Origin: Corynebacterium glaucum
GTDB taxonomy: Bacteria > Actinomycetota > Actinomycetes > Mycobacteriales > Mycobacteriaceae
Reading direction: 5' to 3'
DNA: 64,000 nucleotides
Assembly (NCBI RefSeq): GCF_030408855.1
Contig: NZ_CP047358.1
Location: 930,001-994,000, forward strand
The position numbers and the translations under genes are program-made. Below the pieces are notes generated by a model that saw only the letters and a program-made list of their open reading frames with translations, made no database searches and was not told the origin of the DNA. Below are positions 42,854 through 51,842 of this stretch, in pieces (within the stretch, counting starts at the first letter, position 1; each line of letters starts with the position of its first letter).

Positions 42854-45800
42854 TTACTTGGCAAACGCCTCGTCGACAAGCGCCTGCTCCTCTTGCTGGT
42901 GCACCTTGGCCACACCGGTAGCGGTGGTGGACTGCGCGCGGCGGGACACGCGCACCATCTCCGGCATGTCCTCGATGAGGTCGCGCAGGTGTTCGTTGTA
43001 GAACGGCCACGGACCCTGGTTCGCCGGCTCGTCCTGCACGAAACGGATCTGCTTCGCGTTCGGGTAGTTCGCGAACGCGTCGCGCAGGCGGTTGAACGGG
43101 ATCGGGTGGAGCATCTCGATGCGGATGATCGCCACGTCGTCGCGGCCGTCCTTCTCCTTGCGCTTTGCAAGCTCGTAGTAGATCTTGCCGGAGCACAGCA
43201 GGATGGTCTCCACCTTGTCAAAGTCCGCGCCGTCGACCTTCTTGTTGCCGCGGGATACAAAATTCGGGTCATCAATAACGGACTCGAAGCGGTCTGTCTC
43301 GATGAAGTCGGCCGGCTGGGAAACCGCGGCCTTGTTGCGCAGCATCGACTTCGGAGTGAAGACGATCAGCGGGCGACGCATCTCACCGAGCGCCTGGCGG
43401 CGCAGAAGGTGGAAGTGGTTCGCCGGGGTCGACGGCTGGGCAATGGTCATCGAGCCCTCAGCCACAAGCTGGAGGTAGCGCTCAATGCGTGCCGACGAGT
43501 GGTCGGGTCCCTGTCCCTCGTAACCGTGCGGCAGCAGCATGGTCAGGCTCGAAAGCTCGCCCCACTTGGTCTCGCCGGAGGAGATGTACTCGTCGATGAT
43601 GGTTTGCGCACCGTTGGCGAAGTCGCCGAACTGTGCCTCCCAGGCCACTACGGCATCGCGGTTGGCAATGGTGTAGCCGTACTCGAAGCCCAGGCCTGCG
43701 AACTCGGTCAGGGCGGAGTTGTAGACCTCGAAGCGGCCGCCGTTGTCGGCCTCAACTGCGTTGTGATCCAGCGGATTGAACGCCTCGCCGTTGTCCGGGT
43801 TGTAGAGCACCGCGTGGCGCTGGGTGAAGGTACCGCGCTGGGAGTCCTCGCCGATGAGGCGGACGTACTTGCCCTCCTCGGCCAGGGAGCCGTAGGCGAG
43901 CAGCTCGCCCCAGCCCCAGTCGATGCCGCCGTTCTCCAGCGACCCGCCGCGGTTCTTCAGCACGTTCTTGAGGCGCTTGTTCGGAGTGAAGTCCTCCGGC
44001 AGGTTGGCGTAGGTCTCCGCCAGGCGCTTGAACTGCTCCTCGCTGATGGAGGTATCCAGGCCGCGGGTGAGCTCCTGCGCCTCGGTGATGCCGGTCTGCT
44101 CGCTCGGCTTACCCTCGGTGGACTTCACATCGGAGAAGACCGAGTCCAGCTGGTCCAGGAAATCCTGTGCTGCGATCTCTGCTTCTTCCTCGGTGATGTC
44201 GCCGCGGCCGATGAGGTCGTTGGTGTAACGGGTACGCACGGACGGGTGCGACTCAATGCGGTCGTACATGATCGGCTGGGTCACCGTCGGGTCGTCAGCC
44301 TCGTTGTGGCCGCGCAGGCGGTAGCAGATCAGGTCGATGAAGACGTCCTTGCCAAACTCGCGGCGGTACTCGGTGGCCAGCTGGGCAACCCATGCAGCGG
44401 CCTCCGGGTCGTCGCCGTTGACGTGGAAGACCGGGCAGTCGAAACCCTTCGCCAGATCGGTGGCGTAGAAGGAGGAACGGCCGGAGTCCGGGGTGGTGGT
44501 GAAACCGATCTGGTTGTTCACCACGACGTGGACGGTGCCGCCGACAGCGTAGCCCGGCAGGCGCGACAGGTTCAGGGTCTCCTGAACCACGCCCAGGCCG
44601 GTGAACGACGCGTCACCGTGCAGCATGATCGGCACAACCGGGTAGTCCTCGCGGCCTTGCTCGTGCTTGAGCAGGTCGGTCTTTGCGCGCGCCATGCCCA
44701 CCAGAACCGGGTCGACGGCCTCGAGGTGGGACGGGTTGGCGGCCAGGGAGACCTTGATCTCGCCGTCGCCGAACATCTGAATGTGCTGGCCCTCGAAACC
44801 GAGGTGGTACTTCACGTCGCCGGAGCCACCCTGCTGAGCGGCCTTGAAGTTGCCCTCGAACTCGTTGAAGATGGTGGCAACCGGCTTGCCCACGATGTTG
44901 AACAGCACGTTCAGGCGCCCGCGGTGCGGCATGCCGATGACAACCTCGTCGAGGCCTTGGCCTGCGGCGGTGTCGATCACGGCATCCATGAGCGGGATCA
45001 AGGTCTCAGCGCCCTCAAGCGAGAAGCGCTTCTGGCCCAGGTACTTCGTCTGCAAGAAGTTCTCGAAGGCTTCAGCAGCGTTGAGCTTCTGCAGGATGTA
45101 CTTCTGCTCGGCGTGGGTCGGCTTCGGCATGCCGGCCTCGATGCGGTCGAGCAGCCACTCGCGCTCGTCGCGGTCCATGATGTGGGTGAACTCCGCACCC
45201 ACCTTCAAGGTGTACGCAGCGCGCAGGCGGGTGAGCACCTCGCGCAGCGTCATCTGCTCCTTGCCGCCGAAACCACCGACGTGGAAGGTGCGGTCGAGAT
45301 CCCAGATGGTCAAACCGTGGGTCTCAATGAGCAGGTCACGCGAGTCCGGCTTCGGCAAACCTGGCTGGTGCCACTTCAGCGGGTTGGTGTCCGCAATCAG
45401 GTGGCCGCGGGAGCGGTAAGCCTGAATAAGCTGCATCACGCGGGTGTCTTTGTTCACGCCCGTGTTCGGCAGGTCCTGCGCCCAGCGAAGCGGTGCGTAG
45501 GGGATCTCCATTGCTTCGAAGATCTCGTCCCAGAACTTGTCGTCGATAAGCAACTGGGAGATGTCGCGCAGGAACTCACCGGACTCTGCGCCCTGGATGA
45601 CGCGGTGGTCGTAGGTGGAGGTGAGGGTGACCAGCTTGCCCACACCGAGCTCGGCGAGGCGGTCTTCGGAGGCGCCGGCGAACTCTGCCGGGTAGTCCAT
45701 CGCGCCGACACCGACGATGGTGCCCTGGCCCTTGGTCAGGCGCGGGATGGAGTGGCGGGTGCCGATGCCGCCCGGGTTAGTCAGCTGAATGGTCACGCCG

Positions 45801-46621
45801 GAGAAGTCATCCATGGTGAGCTTGCCGTCGCGGGCGCGGTCCACAATGTCTTCGTAGGCGCGGACAAACTGCTCGAAGTTAAGGGTCTCGCATTCCTTGA
45901 TGGCTGCGACAACCAGCGAGCGGGAGCCGTCTTTTTGCGGCAGGTCAATCGCCAGGCCGAGGTTAATGTGCTCCGGCTGGACAGCGAAAGACTTCTTCTC
46001 CTCCTCGCGGTAATTCTTATTCATGTCCGGGTGCAGCTTGGTGGCCTGGACAATGGCGTAACCGATGATGTGGGTAAACGAGATTTTTCCGCCGCGGGTG
46101 CGCTTGAGGTGGTCGTTGACCAGCGCGCGGTTTTCAAACATGAGCTTGACCGGCATGTCGCGCACGGTGGTCGCCGTCGGCACCTCAAGCGACTCGTTCA
46201 TGTTCTTCGCAATCGCCTTGAATGCGCCCCTGAGCTGGGTCTCGCCCGGCTCGTAGGAGACGTTGGCGATGTTGTCCAGCGGCGACTTCTTCGGCTTCGG
46301 CAGTACTGAAGGCTTCTGCTTCGCGGTCGCCTTGGCTGCGGAGTCGACCTTGGTTTCGCGGCCGTCCTGGCTCGGTGCTGCGGTGGTGCGAGCAACCTTT
46401 TCGTCGGTCTTCGCAGCGGCGGTCTTGCCGGTACCGGTGTCGGAAGCAGCTACCTGCTCAGCCTTGGGGCTAGCGGGACCACCCTTCGCCGTACTCGGTG
46501 CGCCCTGCTTCTCAAAAAGTTCGCGCCACTCCTGGTCCACGGAGCTCGGATCCTTCTGGAATTGCTGGAACATCTCGTCGACCAGCCAGCTGTTTTGGCC
46601 GAATGTGTTATCGCTGCTCAC
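42854..46621 (-). CDS. odhA: Multifunctional 2-oxoglutarate dehydrogenase E1/E2 (OdhA/Kgd)
   Basis: This 1255-aa TCA-cycle enzyme is specific to the Corynebacterineae: an N-terminal E2-type acyltransferase domain lacking a lipoyl domain is fused to a thiamine-diphosphate E1. The N-terminus SSDNTFGQNSWLVDEMFQQFQKDP matches OdhA. STYDHRVIQG is the E2 active-site motif; IGMPHRGRLNVLFNIVGKP, VPIMLHGDASFTGLG and VVVNNQIGFTT are E1 TPP/active-site regions. In these organisms OdhA assembles with AceE-AceF and is inhibited by unphosphorylated OdhI; those partners are outside the window. GTG 46621 matches the family N-terminus. Confidence 0.97.
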   Translation of the reverse strand: MSSDNTFGQNSWLVDEMFQQFQKDPSSVDQEWRELFEKQGAPSTAKGGPASPKAEQVAASDTGTGKTAAAKTDEKVARTTAAPSQDGRETKVDSAAKATAKQKPSVLPKPKKSPLDNIANVSYEPGETQLRGAFKAIAKNMNESLEVPTATTVRDMPVKLMFENRALVNDHLKRTRGGKISFTHIIGYAIVQATKLHPDMNKNYREEEKKSFAVQPEHINLGLAIDLPQKDGSRSLVVAAIKECETLNFEQFVRAYEDIVDRARDGKLTMDDFSGVTIQLTNPGGIGTRHSIPRLTKGQGTIVGVGAMDYPAEFAGASEDRLAELGVGKLVTLTSTYDHRVIQGAESGEFLRDISQLLIDDKFWDEIFEAMEIPYAPLRWAQDLPNTGVNKDTRVMQLIQAYRSRGHLIADTNPLKWHQPGLPKPDSRDLLIETHGLTIWDLDRTFHVGGFGGKEQMTLREVLTRLRAAYTLKVGAEFTHIMDRDEREWLLDRIEAGMPKPTHAEQKYILQKLNAAEAFENFLQTKYLGQKRFSLEGAETLIPLMDAVIDTAAGQGLDEVVIGMPHRGRLNVLFNIVGKPVATIFNEFEGNFKAAQQGGSGDVKYHLGFEGQHIQMFGDGEIKVSLAANPSHLEAVDPVLVGMARAKTDLLKHEQGREDYPVVPIMLHGDASFTGLGVVQETLNLSRLPGYAVGGTVHVVVNNQIGFTTTPDSGRSSFYATDLAKGFDCPVFHVNGDDPEAAAWVAQLATEYRREFGKDVFIDLICYRLRGHNEADDPTVTQPIMYDRIESHPSVRTRYTNDLIGRGDITEEEAEIAAQDFLDQLDSVFSDVKSTEGKPSEQTGITEAQELTRGLDTSISEEQFKRLAETYANLPEDFTPNKRLKNVLKNRGGSLENGGIDWGWGELLAYGSLAEEGKYVRLIGEDSQRGTFTQRHAVLYNPDNGEAFNPLDHNAVEADNGGRFEVYNSALTEFAGLGFEYGYTIANRDAVVAWEAQFGDFANGAQTIIDEYISSGETKWGELSSLTMLLPHGYEGQGPDHSSARIERYLQLVAEGSMTIAQPSTPANHFHLLRRQALGEMRRPLIVFTPKSMLRNKAAVSQPADFIETDRFESVIDDPNFVSRGNKKVDGADFDKVETILLCSGKIYYELAKRKEKDGRDDVAIIRIEMLHPIPFNRLRDAFANYPNAKQIRFVQDEPANQGPWPFYNEHLRDLIEDMPEMVRVSRRAQSTTATGVAKVHQQEEQALVDEAFAK

Positions 46622-46659
46622 GGCAGGTGATCGCCTTCCTTGATCTATGAACGTTCGTC

Positions 46660-46678
46660 GTTTCAATGGTAGTGAAAC
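46660..46678. promoter_or_regulatory. Inverted repeat in the odhA upstream region
   Basis: GTTTCA, 7-nt spacer, TGAAAC forms a perfect 6-bp dyad 39-57 bp upstream of the odhA GTG. It is suitably placed for a transcription-factor operator over the promoter. The half-sites resemble those of ParB parS, but the spacing differs. Confidence 0.45.
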
Positions 46679-46749
46679 AACCACGACAACGGGACGATAG
46701 GTAGCAATAACTCACGATGAGGGGTTGTGGCTACCCCCGATGATGGTGG

Positions 46750-49700
46750 TTAGCGGTGTGCAGCCCACATTGCGGCGTACCTTCCGCCCGCATTCTTCAG
46801 CTGCTCGTGGGTGCCGTCCTCCACGATACGCCCGTTGTCAATGACCACGATGCGGTCCGCTCGCGCAGCCGTCGCTAAGCGGTGCGCAACGATGACTGAA
46901 GTGCGCCCGGCGGTGGCGGAATCGGCGGCGTTGAGCACGGCGGCCTCGGTCGCCGGGTCGAGGGTAGCCGTCGCCTCATCCAGCAACACCACATCCGGCT
47001 CCAGCATCTCCGCGCGCGCCAACGCGATGATCTGCCGCTGCCCGGAGCTCAAGCCCCGGCCCCGCCCGCCGACGCGCGCGTTGAACCCGCCGGGAATCGC
47101 GGCGATCACATCCAAGGCCCCTATGCGCGCCACCGCGGCCTCAATCTCGGTCTTGCTCGCCCCCGGCACCCCGTACGCAATGTTCTCAGCCACCGTGCCC
47201 TCGAACAGGTAGGACTCTTGCGGCACCTGCGCCAGCGCCCGGCGCCACTCGGCTAAAGGAAACCCAGCCACACTCGTCCCCGAGGCAGTCACCTCACCAT
47301 CGGTCGGGTCGTAGAACCTCGCAAGAAGCTTGACGACGGTCGATTTACCCGCCCCGGTGGGACCCACCAGCGCAACCGTCTCGCCGGGCGCGAGGAGTAC
47401 GCGCATGTCCTCAATCACGTTCTCGGTGCGGGTGCCGTCTGTGCGGTAGGCGAAGCTGACGTCGTCAAGCGAAAGAGCTCCCTTGGCTGCCTGCCGTGCC
47501 TGCGGCTTCGTGCCTGTATCCGGGACTGTGGTGCGCTCTGCGAGCAGTTCCGTGATGCGCTCGAAGCTGACCTGGGCTTGCTGCCACGAGTCGAAGATCT
47601 GGCCGAGCTGCTGGATTGGGCCGTAGAGCTGGCCGAGGTACATGGTGAACGCCACGAGCACGCCGACCGAGAGGTCGCCGTTGGCGACGCGGCCCGCGCC
47701 GACGCCGATAACGGCGGCCGTCATGATCTGGCTGATCGCTTGCATGCCGGGGAAGTAGAGTCCCATCAGCGTCACGGTGCGCATGCGTAAGCGGCGGTAG
47801 GTGTCGGACATCTCGTCGAAGCGGGCCTCTGCCGGGGCTTCGGCGCGGTGCATCTGGGTGACGCGGATGCCGCCGATGAGTTCGGCGAACTCGCCGTTGA
47901 CGATGGAGATCTGCTGGCGTGCTTCAGTGTAGAAGCGTTTGGAGAAGCGTCGGAAGATCGCGGTTGCGGCGATGATGACCGGCACCGCGATGAGCGCAAC
48001 GAGGGTGAGCTGCGTGTCGGTGGCGACGAGCATCACGGTGACGCCGACGAGGCTGCCCGCGGCGACGATGGCTTGGGCGAGGCCGGTTTGGAGAAACGAC
48101 GACAGCGTGTCGATGTCCGTGGTCATGCGCGTGATGATCTTGCCGCTGAGGCGCGATTCGAAGTAGCTCAGGCCCAGTTGCTGCAGGTGGGCGTAGCTGC
48201 GCAGACGCAGGCCGTAGAGGAGGCGCTCGCCGGCGCGGGCGGACAGGACGGTCATCGCCGCTTCGGCCGCCCAGGCGACGAGCACCACTGCGAGCGCGAT
48301 CGCGCCCACGGTGATAAGGGCGTCGGAGTTGCGCGGCTCGATGCCGCCGTCAATGGCGGCGCGGATGAGGGTGGGGAATGCGAGGTCGGCGACGACGCCG
48401 ACGATGAGCAGCGCGACCGTGGCGGCGATGAGGCCGCGCACCGCCTTGAAGAGGCTGGACACCTGGAATTCGCTCGACGGGGTGCGCAGACGGGTGAGGG
48501 TAGCTTCGGCGAGGTCGGGGCGCTCGGTGGCGTTGGGCAGGGCATCGACGCGGGCAAGCAGTTCCGGTGTAGCGCTGATCGGGGCGTTGTGGCCGCCGCC
48601 ACCGCCGCCACCGCCGCCGTGGCCCTGGGGTGCGAGGACGTGATGGGTTGCGGTGGGCTCGATGGCGGGCCAGAGAGCCTCATGGGTGGGGGCCGGTTGC
48701 ACACCTGAGCTGGTTCTGATGTGCGGGGTCGCGCCCGGGTCCATGAGGTCGGTGTACGCGGGCGATTCGACGATGGTGTCGCGAGGCCCGTCCGCCATGA
48801 CGCGGCCGGCGTCCATGACCACGACCCGGTCGGCGAGGTCGACCGTGGACTGGCGGTGCGCCACCGCGATCACGGTGACGCCGTCGAGATGGGAGCGGAG
48901 GTTTGCGAGGATGACGGCTTCGGTTTCAGCGTCGATGGCTGAGGTCGCGTCGTCGAGCACGAGCACCGCGGGCTGCGAGATGAGTGCGCGGGCGAGGGCG
49001 AGGCGTTGGCGCTGGCCGCCGGAAAGTGTCAGTCCGCGTTCGCCAACCTCGGTGGCGTAGCCGTCGGGCAGGCGGTCGATGAACTCGTCCGCGCAGGCGA
49101 GGCGCGCCGCTTCGCGCACGGCGGCATCGAGCGCGTCTCCGGTGAGCTCGGGGTCGGCGCCGAGCGCGATGTTGTCGAAGACGGAGGCGGAGAAGAGGAA
49201 CGCCTCGTCGAAGACGCACGTGACCTTGCCGCGGATGTCGGCGAGTGGCAGATCGGGGTAGGGAATGCGGTTGGACGAGGCGTCGATAAGCGAAATGCTC
49301 CCGCGATCCGGGCTGTAGAAGCCTCCGGCGAGCTGGACTGCCATGGTTTTGCCTGCGCCGGGCGGGCCGACGATGGCGACGGATTCGCCGGGGGCGACGC
49401 TGAGGCTGAAGTTGTCGAGGACTTGGTGGCCGTCGGTGGTGAAGTCGACGAAGTCGAAGGCGATGCCGGTAGGGCCGGTGGGTGCGGTGTCGGTGGCGGG
49501 GGAGTCTTGTGGAGTGAGGCGGAGGACGTCGTCGAGGCGGTCGATGGAGCTCATGCCCATGTGGATGCGCACGTACTGATTGGTGAGCATTGCGAGCTGG
49601 GACGTCATCGACGTGAGGTACGCGGTGAACGCGACGAACGCGCCGATGCTGATGCCGCCTTGGATGGCGGTGATGCCGCCGGCGACGATGGTGACAACGA

Positions 49701-50529
49701 GGGCGACTTTGGGCAGCTGCGCGAGGAGCGGCTGGAAGCGGGCGGTGAGTTTCGCCGTGCGCATTTTCACCGTGTAGAGGTCACGGCCGAGGCGGTCGAG
49801 GGTGTCGATCTCGCGCTGTTCCTGGCCGAAGGCTTTGACAACGCGGACACCGGAGACGGTTTCTTCAACGTGCTGGGTGAGATCCGCGGCCGTTTGCTGG
49901 TTGACCCAGGTGGCGGCGTAAAGGAAGCGGCGCGAACGGTTGGCCTCGAAGAGGATCAGCGGCAGCAGCGCCAGCGACATCAACGTGAGCGGGATGTCCA
50001 TGGCGAACATGACCGCGAGAGTGAGGCCGAGTTGAAGCGCGCGCGTGAACAGCATCGGTGCCGACCCAAGCACCATGTGGAACTGGTTGAGGTCTGTGAT
50101 TGAGCGCGAGACGATTTGGCCGGCGACGATGGTGTCCTGCGCGGGGCCATCGAGGTGGTGGAGGGTGCGCAGTAACTCGACGCGCAGCCAGTACTGCGAA
50201 TTGGATGCGAGACGGCCGGAGGTGAAGCGCCGGACAAAGTTGAACGCGTACGTGGCCAAAGCGACGGCAACTATGAGCCACACGATGTGGGTGACATCGC
50301 CTGCGGATTCGCCGGTGGCGATGTCGATCGCGCGGCCGGTGAGCGCCGGCATGGACGTTTGCAGGATGGCGCTTAAGCCCGCGGCCGCAAACGCGGCGAC
50401 GGCGGGGCCCGCATTGGCTCTCAGTGCACGGGAGAGCAGTGTGCGCGGACCCCGCCGGGTAGGCGGATTACTCGGTGTCGGTGTCGTTTTCTTTCGCCCT
50501 CGCCTTGCTGTCGGCCTTGCTGTTGGCAA
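46750..50529 (-). CDS. Fused heterodimer-type ABC exporter (two TMD-NBD halves)
   Basis: This 1259-aa protein contains two complete ABC exporter halves in one chain. Half 1 has Walker A GPPGAGKT, signature LSGGQRQR and Walker B VLVLDDATS with Asp replacing the catalytic Glu. Half 2 has GPTGAGKS, LSSGQRQI and VVLLDEATA. One ATP site is therefore canonical and one degenerate, as in heterodimeric multidrug exporters. The halves are joined by a Gly-rich linker (nine glycines at 48592-48620). TTG 50529 is the only start giving a full first TMD, but it overlaps the 62-aa gene upstream. A motif copy at 49282 encodes SLIDAS. Substrate unknown. Confidence 0.85.
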   Translation of the reverse strand: MPTARPTARRGRKKTTPTPSNPPTRRGPRTLLSRALRANAGPAVAAFAAAGLSAILQTSMPALTGRAIDIATGESAGDVTHIVWLIVAVALATYAFNFVRRFTSGRLASNSQYWLRVELLRTLHHLDGPAQDTIVAGQIVSRSITDLNQFHMVLGSAPMLFTRALQLGLTLAVMFAMDIPLTLMSLALLPLILFEANRSRRFLYAATWVNQQTAADLTQHVEETVSGVRVVKAFGQEQREIDTLDRLGRDLYTVKMRTAKLTARFQPLLAQLPKVALVVTIVAGGITAIQGGISIGAFVAFTAYLTSMTSQLAMLTNQYVRIHMGMSSIDRLDDVLRLTPQDSPATDTAPTGPTGIAFDFVDFTTDGHQVLDNFSLSVAPGESVAIVGPPGAGKTMAVQLAGGFYSPDRGSISLIDASSNRIPYPDLPLADIRGKVTCVFDEAFLFSASVFDNIALGADPELTGDALDAAVREAARLACADEFIDRLPDGYATEVGERGLTLSGGQRQRLALARALISQPAVLVLDDATSAIDAETEAVILANLRSHLDGVTVIAVAHRQSTVDLADRVVVMDAGRVMADGPRDTIVESPAYTDLMDPGATPHIRTSSGVQPAPTHEALWPAIEPTATHHVLAPQGHGGGGGGGGGHNAPISATPELLARVDALPNATERPDLAEATLTRLRTPSSEFQVSSLFKAVRGLIAATVALLIVGVVADLAFPTLIRAAIDGGIEPRNSDALITVGAIALAVVLVAWAAEAAMTVLSARAGERLLYGLRLRSYAHLQQLGLSYFESRLSGKIITRMTTDIDTLSSFLQTGLAQAIVAAGSLVGVTVMLVATDTQLTLVALIAVPVIIAATAIFRRFSKRFYTEARQQISIVNGEFAELIGGIRVTQMHRAEAPAEARFDEMSDTYRRLRMRTVTLMGLYFPGMQAISQIMTAAVIGVGAGRVANGDLSVGVLVAFTMYLGQLYGPIQQLGQIFDSWQQAQVSFERITELLAERTTVPDTGTKPQARQAAKGALSLDDVSFAYRTDGTRTENVIEDMRVLLAPGETVALVGPTGAGKSTVVKLLARFYDPTDGEVTASGTSVAGFPLAEWRRALAQVPQESYLFEGTVAENIAYGVPGASKTEIEAAVARIGALDVIAAIPGGFNARVGGRGRGLSSGQRQIIALARAEMLEPDVVLLDEATATLDPATEAAVLNAADSATAGRTSVIVAHRLATAARADRIVVIDNGRIVEDGTHEQLKNAGGRYAAMWAAHR
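49282..49291 (+). repeat. Dispersed motif GTCGATAAGC, full extended copy
   Basis: Extended GTCGATAAGCGAAATGCTCC, identical over 20 bases to 19453 although the surrounding genes are unrelated and read in different frames. Confidence 0.85.
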
Positions 50530-50656
50530 AGATGCGGCGCATCTTGCTGCGTTCTTCCTCGTCGCTGTCGAAGGTGTCGGTGTCCATCGACTTTTCCTTC
50601 TCTGCGATCTCGCGCTCGAGCTCAGGGTCGAGGCCGGAGTTCTTCTCGGTGGCCAT
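50468..50656 (-). CDS. Small charged hypothetical protein (62 aa)
   Basis: This is a highly charged, probably coiled or disordered protein (LDPELEREIAEKEKSMDTDTFDSDEEERSKMRRIF). AAGGAG lies 8 nt before ATG 50656, a strong ribosome binding site. It lies 20 bp after the upstream gene and overlaps the proposed start of the ABC exporter, so the three are probably one transcript. Function unknown. Confidence 0.7.
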   Translation of the reverse strand: MATEKNSGLDPELEREIAEKEKSMDTDTFDSDEEERSKMRRIFANSKADSKARAKENDTDTE

Positions 50657-50676
50657 GATGCATCTCCTTCAGTCCG

Positions 50677-51717
50677 CTACTTCTCGTTGCGACGGTTTGA
50701 CTTGTCCTCGTTTGTACCAGCGGAGCGCTTGCCGAGGCCGAGTATTCCCCGCCGCCTCGAGTTGCCTTCGGCGGTGTCGGTGTCGGTGTCGCTGTTGTCG
50801 GCGTCATCGGTGTCATCGGTGTCATCGGTGTCGCGGTTGAACACCTGCATGATCCAGGCAGCGAACTCGCGCGGGTTGGTGGAGAGCTTTGCCTCGACCT
50901 CTTGCTCCTCGGCAGATTCCTCTTCCTTGGTGGGCAGCGGCTCAATGAACCGGGCAGGTGCTGGCCCGAGGGTGTCGGCGGTGTTGGAGAGCACGATGTC
51001 TGCAAGCTTGCGGTTCGCCGCGGTGCCGGCGATTGCTCCGATGCCCAGTGGCAGCAGCTTGCCAAACCAGGCGCGGCGCAGACCCCGGCCCATGGAGCGC
51101 ATGGCGAATCGCGTCAGGATGCTGTTCGCTTCTTGCAGCGTCGGGCCAGAAAACCTCGCCAGCATGCTGCGGGAGGGCGCGTCCGAGGCTTCGTCTCCAA
51201 GCAATGTTTCAACGATGGCCAAGCCCTGCGTGCCCATGAGTGTGGTGAGCACAATCGCGCGGCGCTGTTCAGAATCCTTGACGTCGATGCCGCGCAGGTA
51301 CGCGGAGGCGACGGTGTAGAACGCGGCGAGGTCGAGAAACAGCACCGACTCGCCGGCGATTGCCATGGAGCCGGTGACAATGCCGACGCCTGGCACTGCG
51401 GCCGCGGCGCCCGCACCAGCGCCGGTTCCGGTGACGGTGTTACGGAAGTGCTTCGCCATGATCTGCTGGATCTCCTCGGGCGAAGCATCCGGGTTCTGGC
51501 GGCGGAGCCAGTTCACGTAAGCCCGGATCGTGCCAGTCTGCAGATGCACTGCAGTATCGACGGCACTGATAAACGCCCGGCCGATCATGCCCGCTTCTTC
51601 CTGCAAACGTGCAGGATCGGAAGACAAAACGTCTGTGATGATTTCCTGCGGCGTTTCCTCGCGGGTATCGAGTGCAGCGTGGTCGCTATTGGTGTCGCCT
51701 TTGGAGCGTCCAAACAT
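50677..51717 (-). CDS. Hypothetical protein, EcsC-like appearance, acidic C-terminal tail
   Basis: This approximately 346-aa protein has a glycine/alanine-rich hydrophobic segment (GTGAGAGAAAAVPGVGIVTGSMAIAG) and helix LFLDLAAFYTVASAYLRGI, reminiscent of EcsC-family proteins, then a second hydrophobic stretch (LLPLGIGAIAGTAANRKLADIV). The C-terminal tail carries TDDTDDTDDAD repeats from 9-bp DNA repeats (50803-50829). ATG 51717 has AAGGAG. Co-directional with the ABC exporter. Family assignment is tentative. Confidence 0.65.
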   Translation of the reverse strand: MFGRSKGDTNSDHAALDTREETPQEIITDVLSSDPARLQEEAGMIGRAFISAVDTAVHLQTGTIRAYVNWLRRQNPDASPEEIQQIMAKHFRNTVTGTGAGAGAAAAVPGVGIVTGSMAIAGESVLFLDLAAFYTVASAYLRGIDVKDSEQRRAIVLTTLMGTQGLAIVETLLGDEASDAPSRSMLARFSGPTLQEANSILTRFAMRSMGRGLRRAWFGKLLPLGIGAIAGTAANRKLADIVLSNTADTLGPAPARFIEPLPTKEEESAEEQEVEAKLSTNPREFAAWIMQVFNRDTDDTDDTDDADNSDTDTDTAEGNSRRRGILGLGKRSAGTNEDKSNRRNEK

Positions 51718-51829
51718 GTGCAGATTTCTCCTTAGATGGGGTGGCATCAGTGTACGGGGCATCGCGAACTCCTCAGCGGATGCACAGTCCGCCCCATTGC
51801 AGCAGAGATTGAATTGTAATCTTTAGAGC

Positions 51830-51835
51830 TACGCT
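51830..51835 (+). promoter_or_regulatory. -10 element TACGCT for a leaderless carboxylesterase mRNA
   Basis: TACGCT is exactly 7 nt before the ATG at 51843, with no Shine-Dalgarno sequence between. Confidence 0.5.
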
Positions 51836-51842
51836 ATAGGGC

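Noticed and set aside
42616..46309. Very long plus-strand open frame antisense to odhA
   Set aside because: It is the shadow of the high-GC odhA gene on the opposite strand; the minus-strand frame matches OdhA along its whole length.
46660..46678. parS-like site near odhA
   Set aside because: Half-sites resemble parS but the dyad has a 7-nt spacer rather than the contiguous 16-bp palindrome, and there is no parAB nearby; kept only as a generic inverted repeat.
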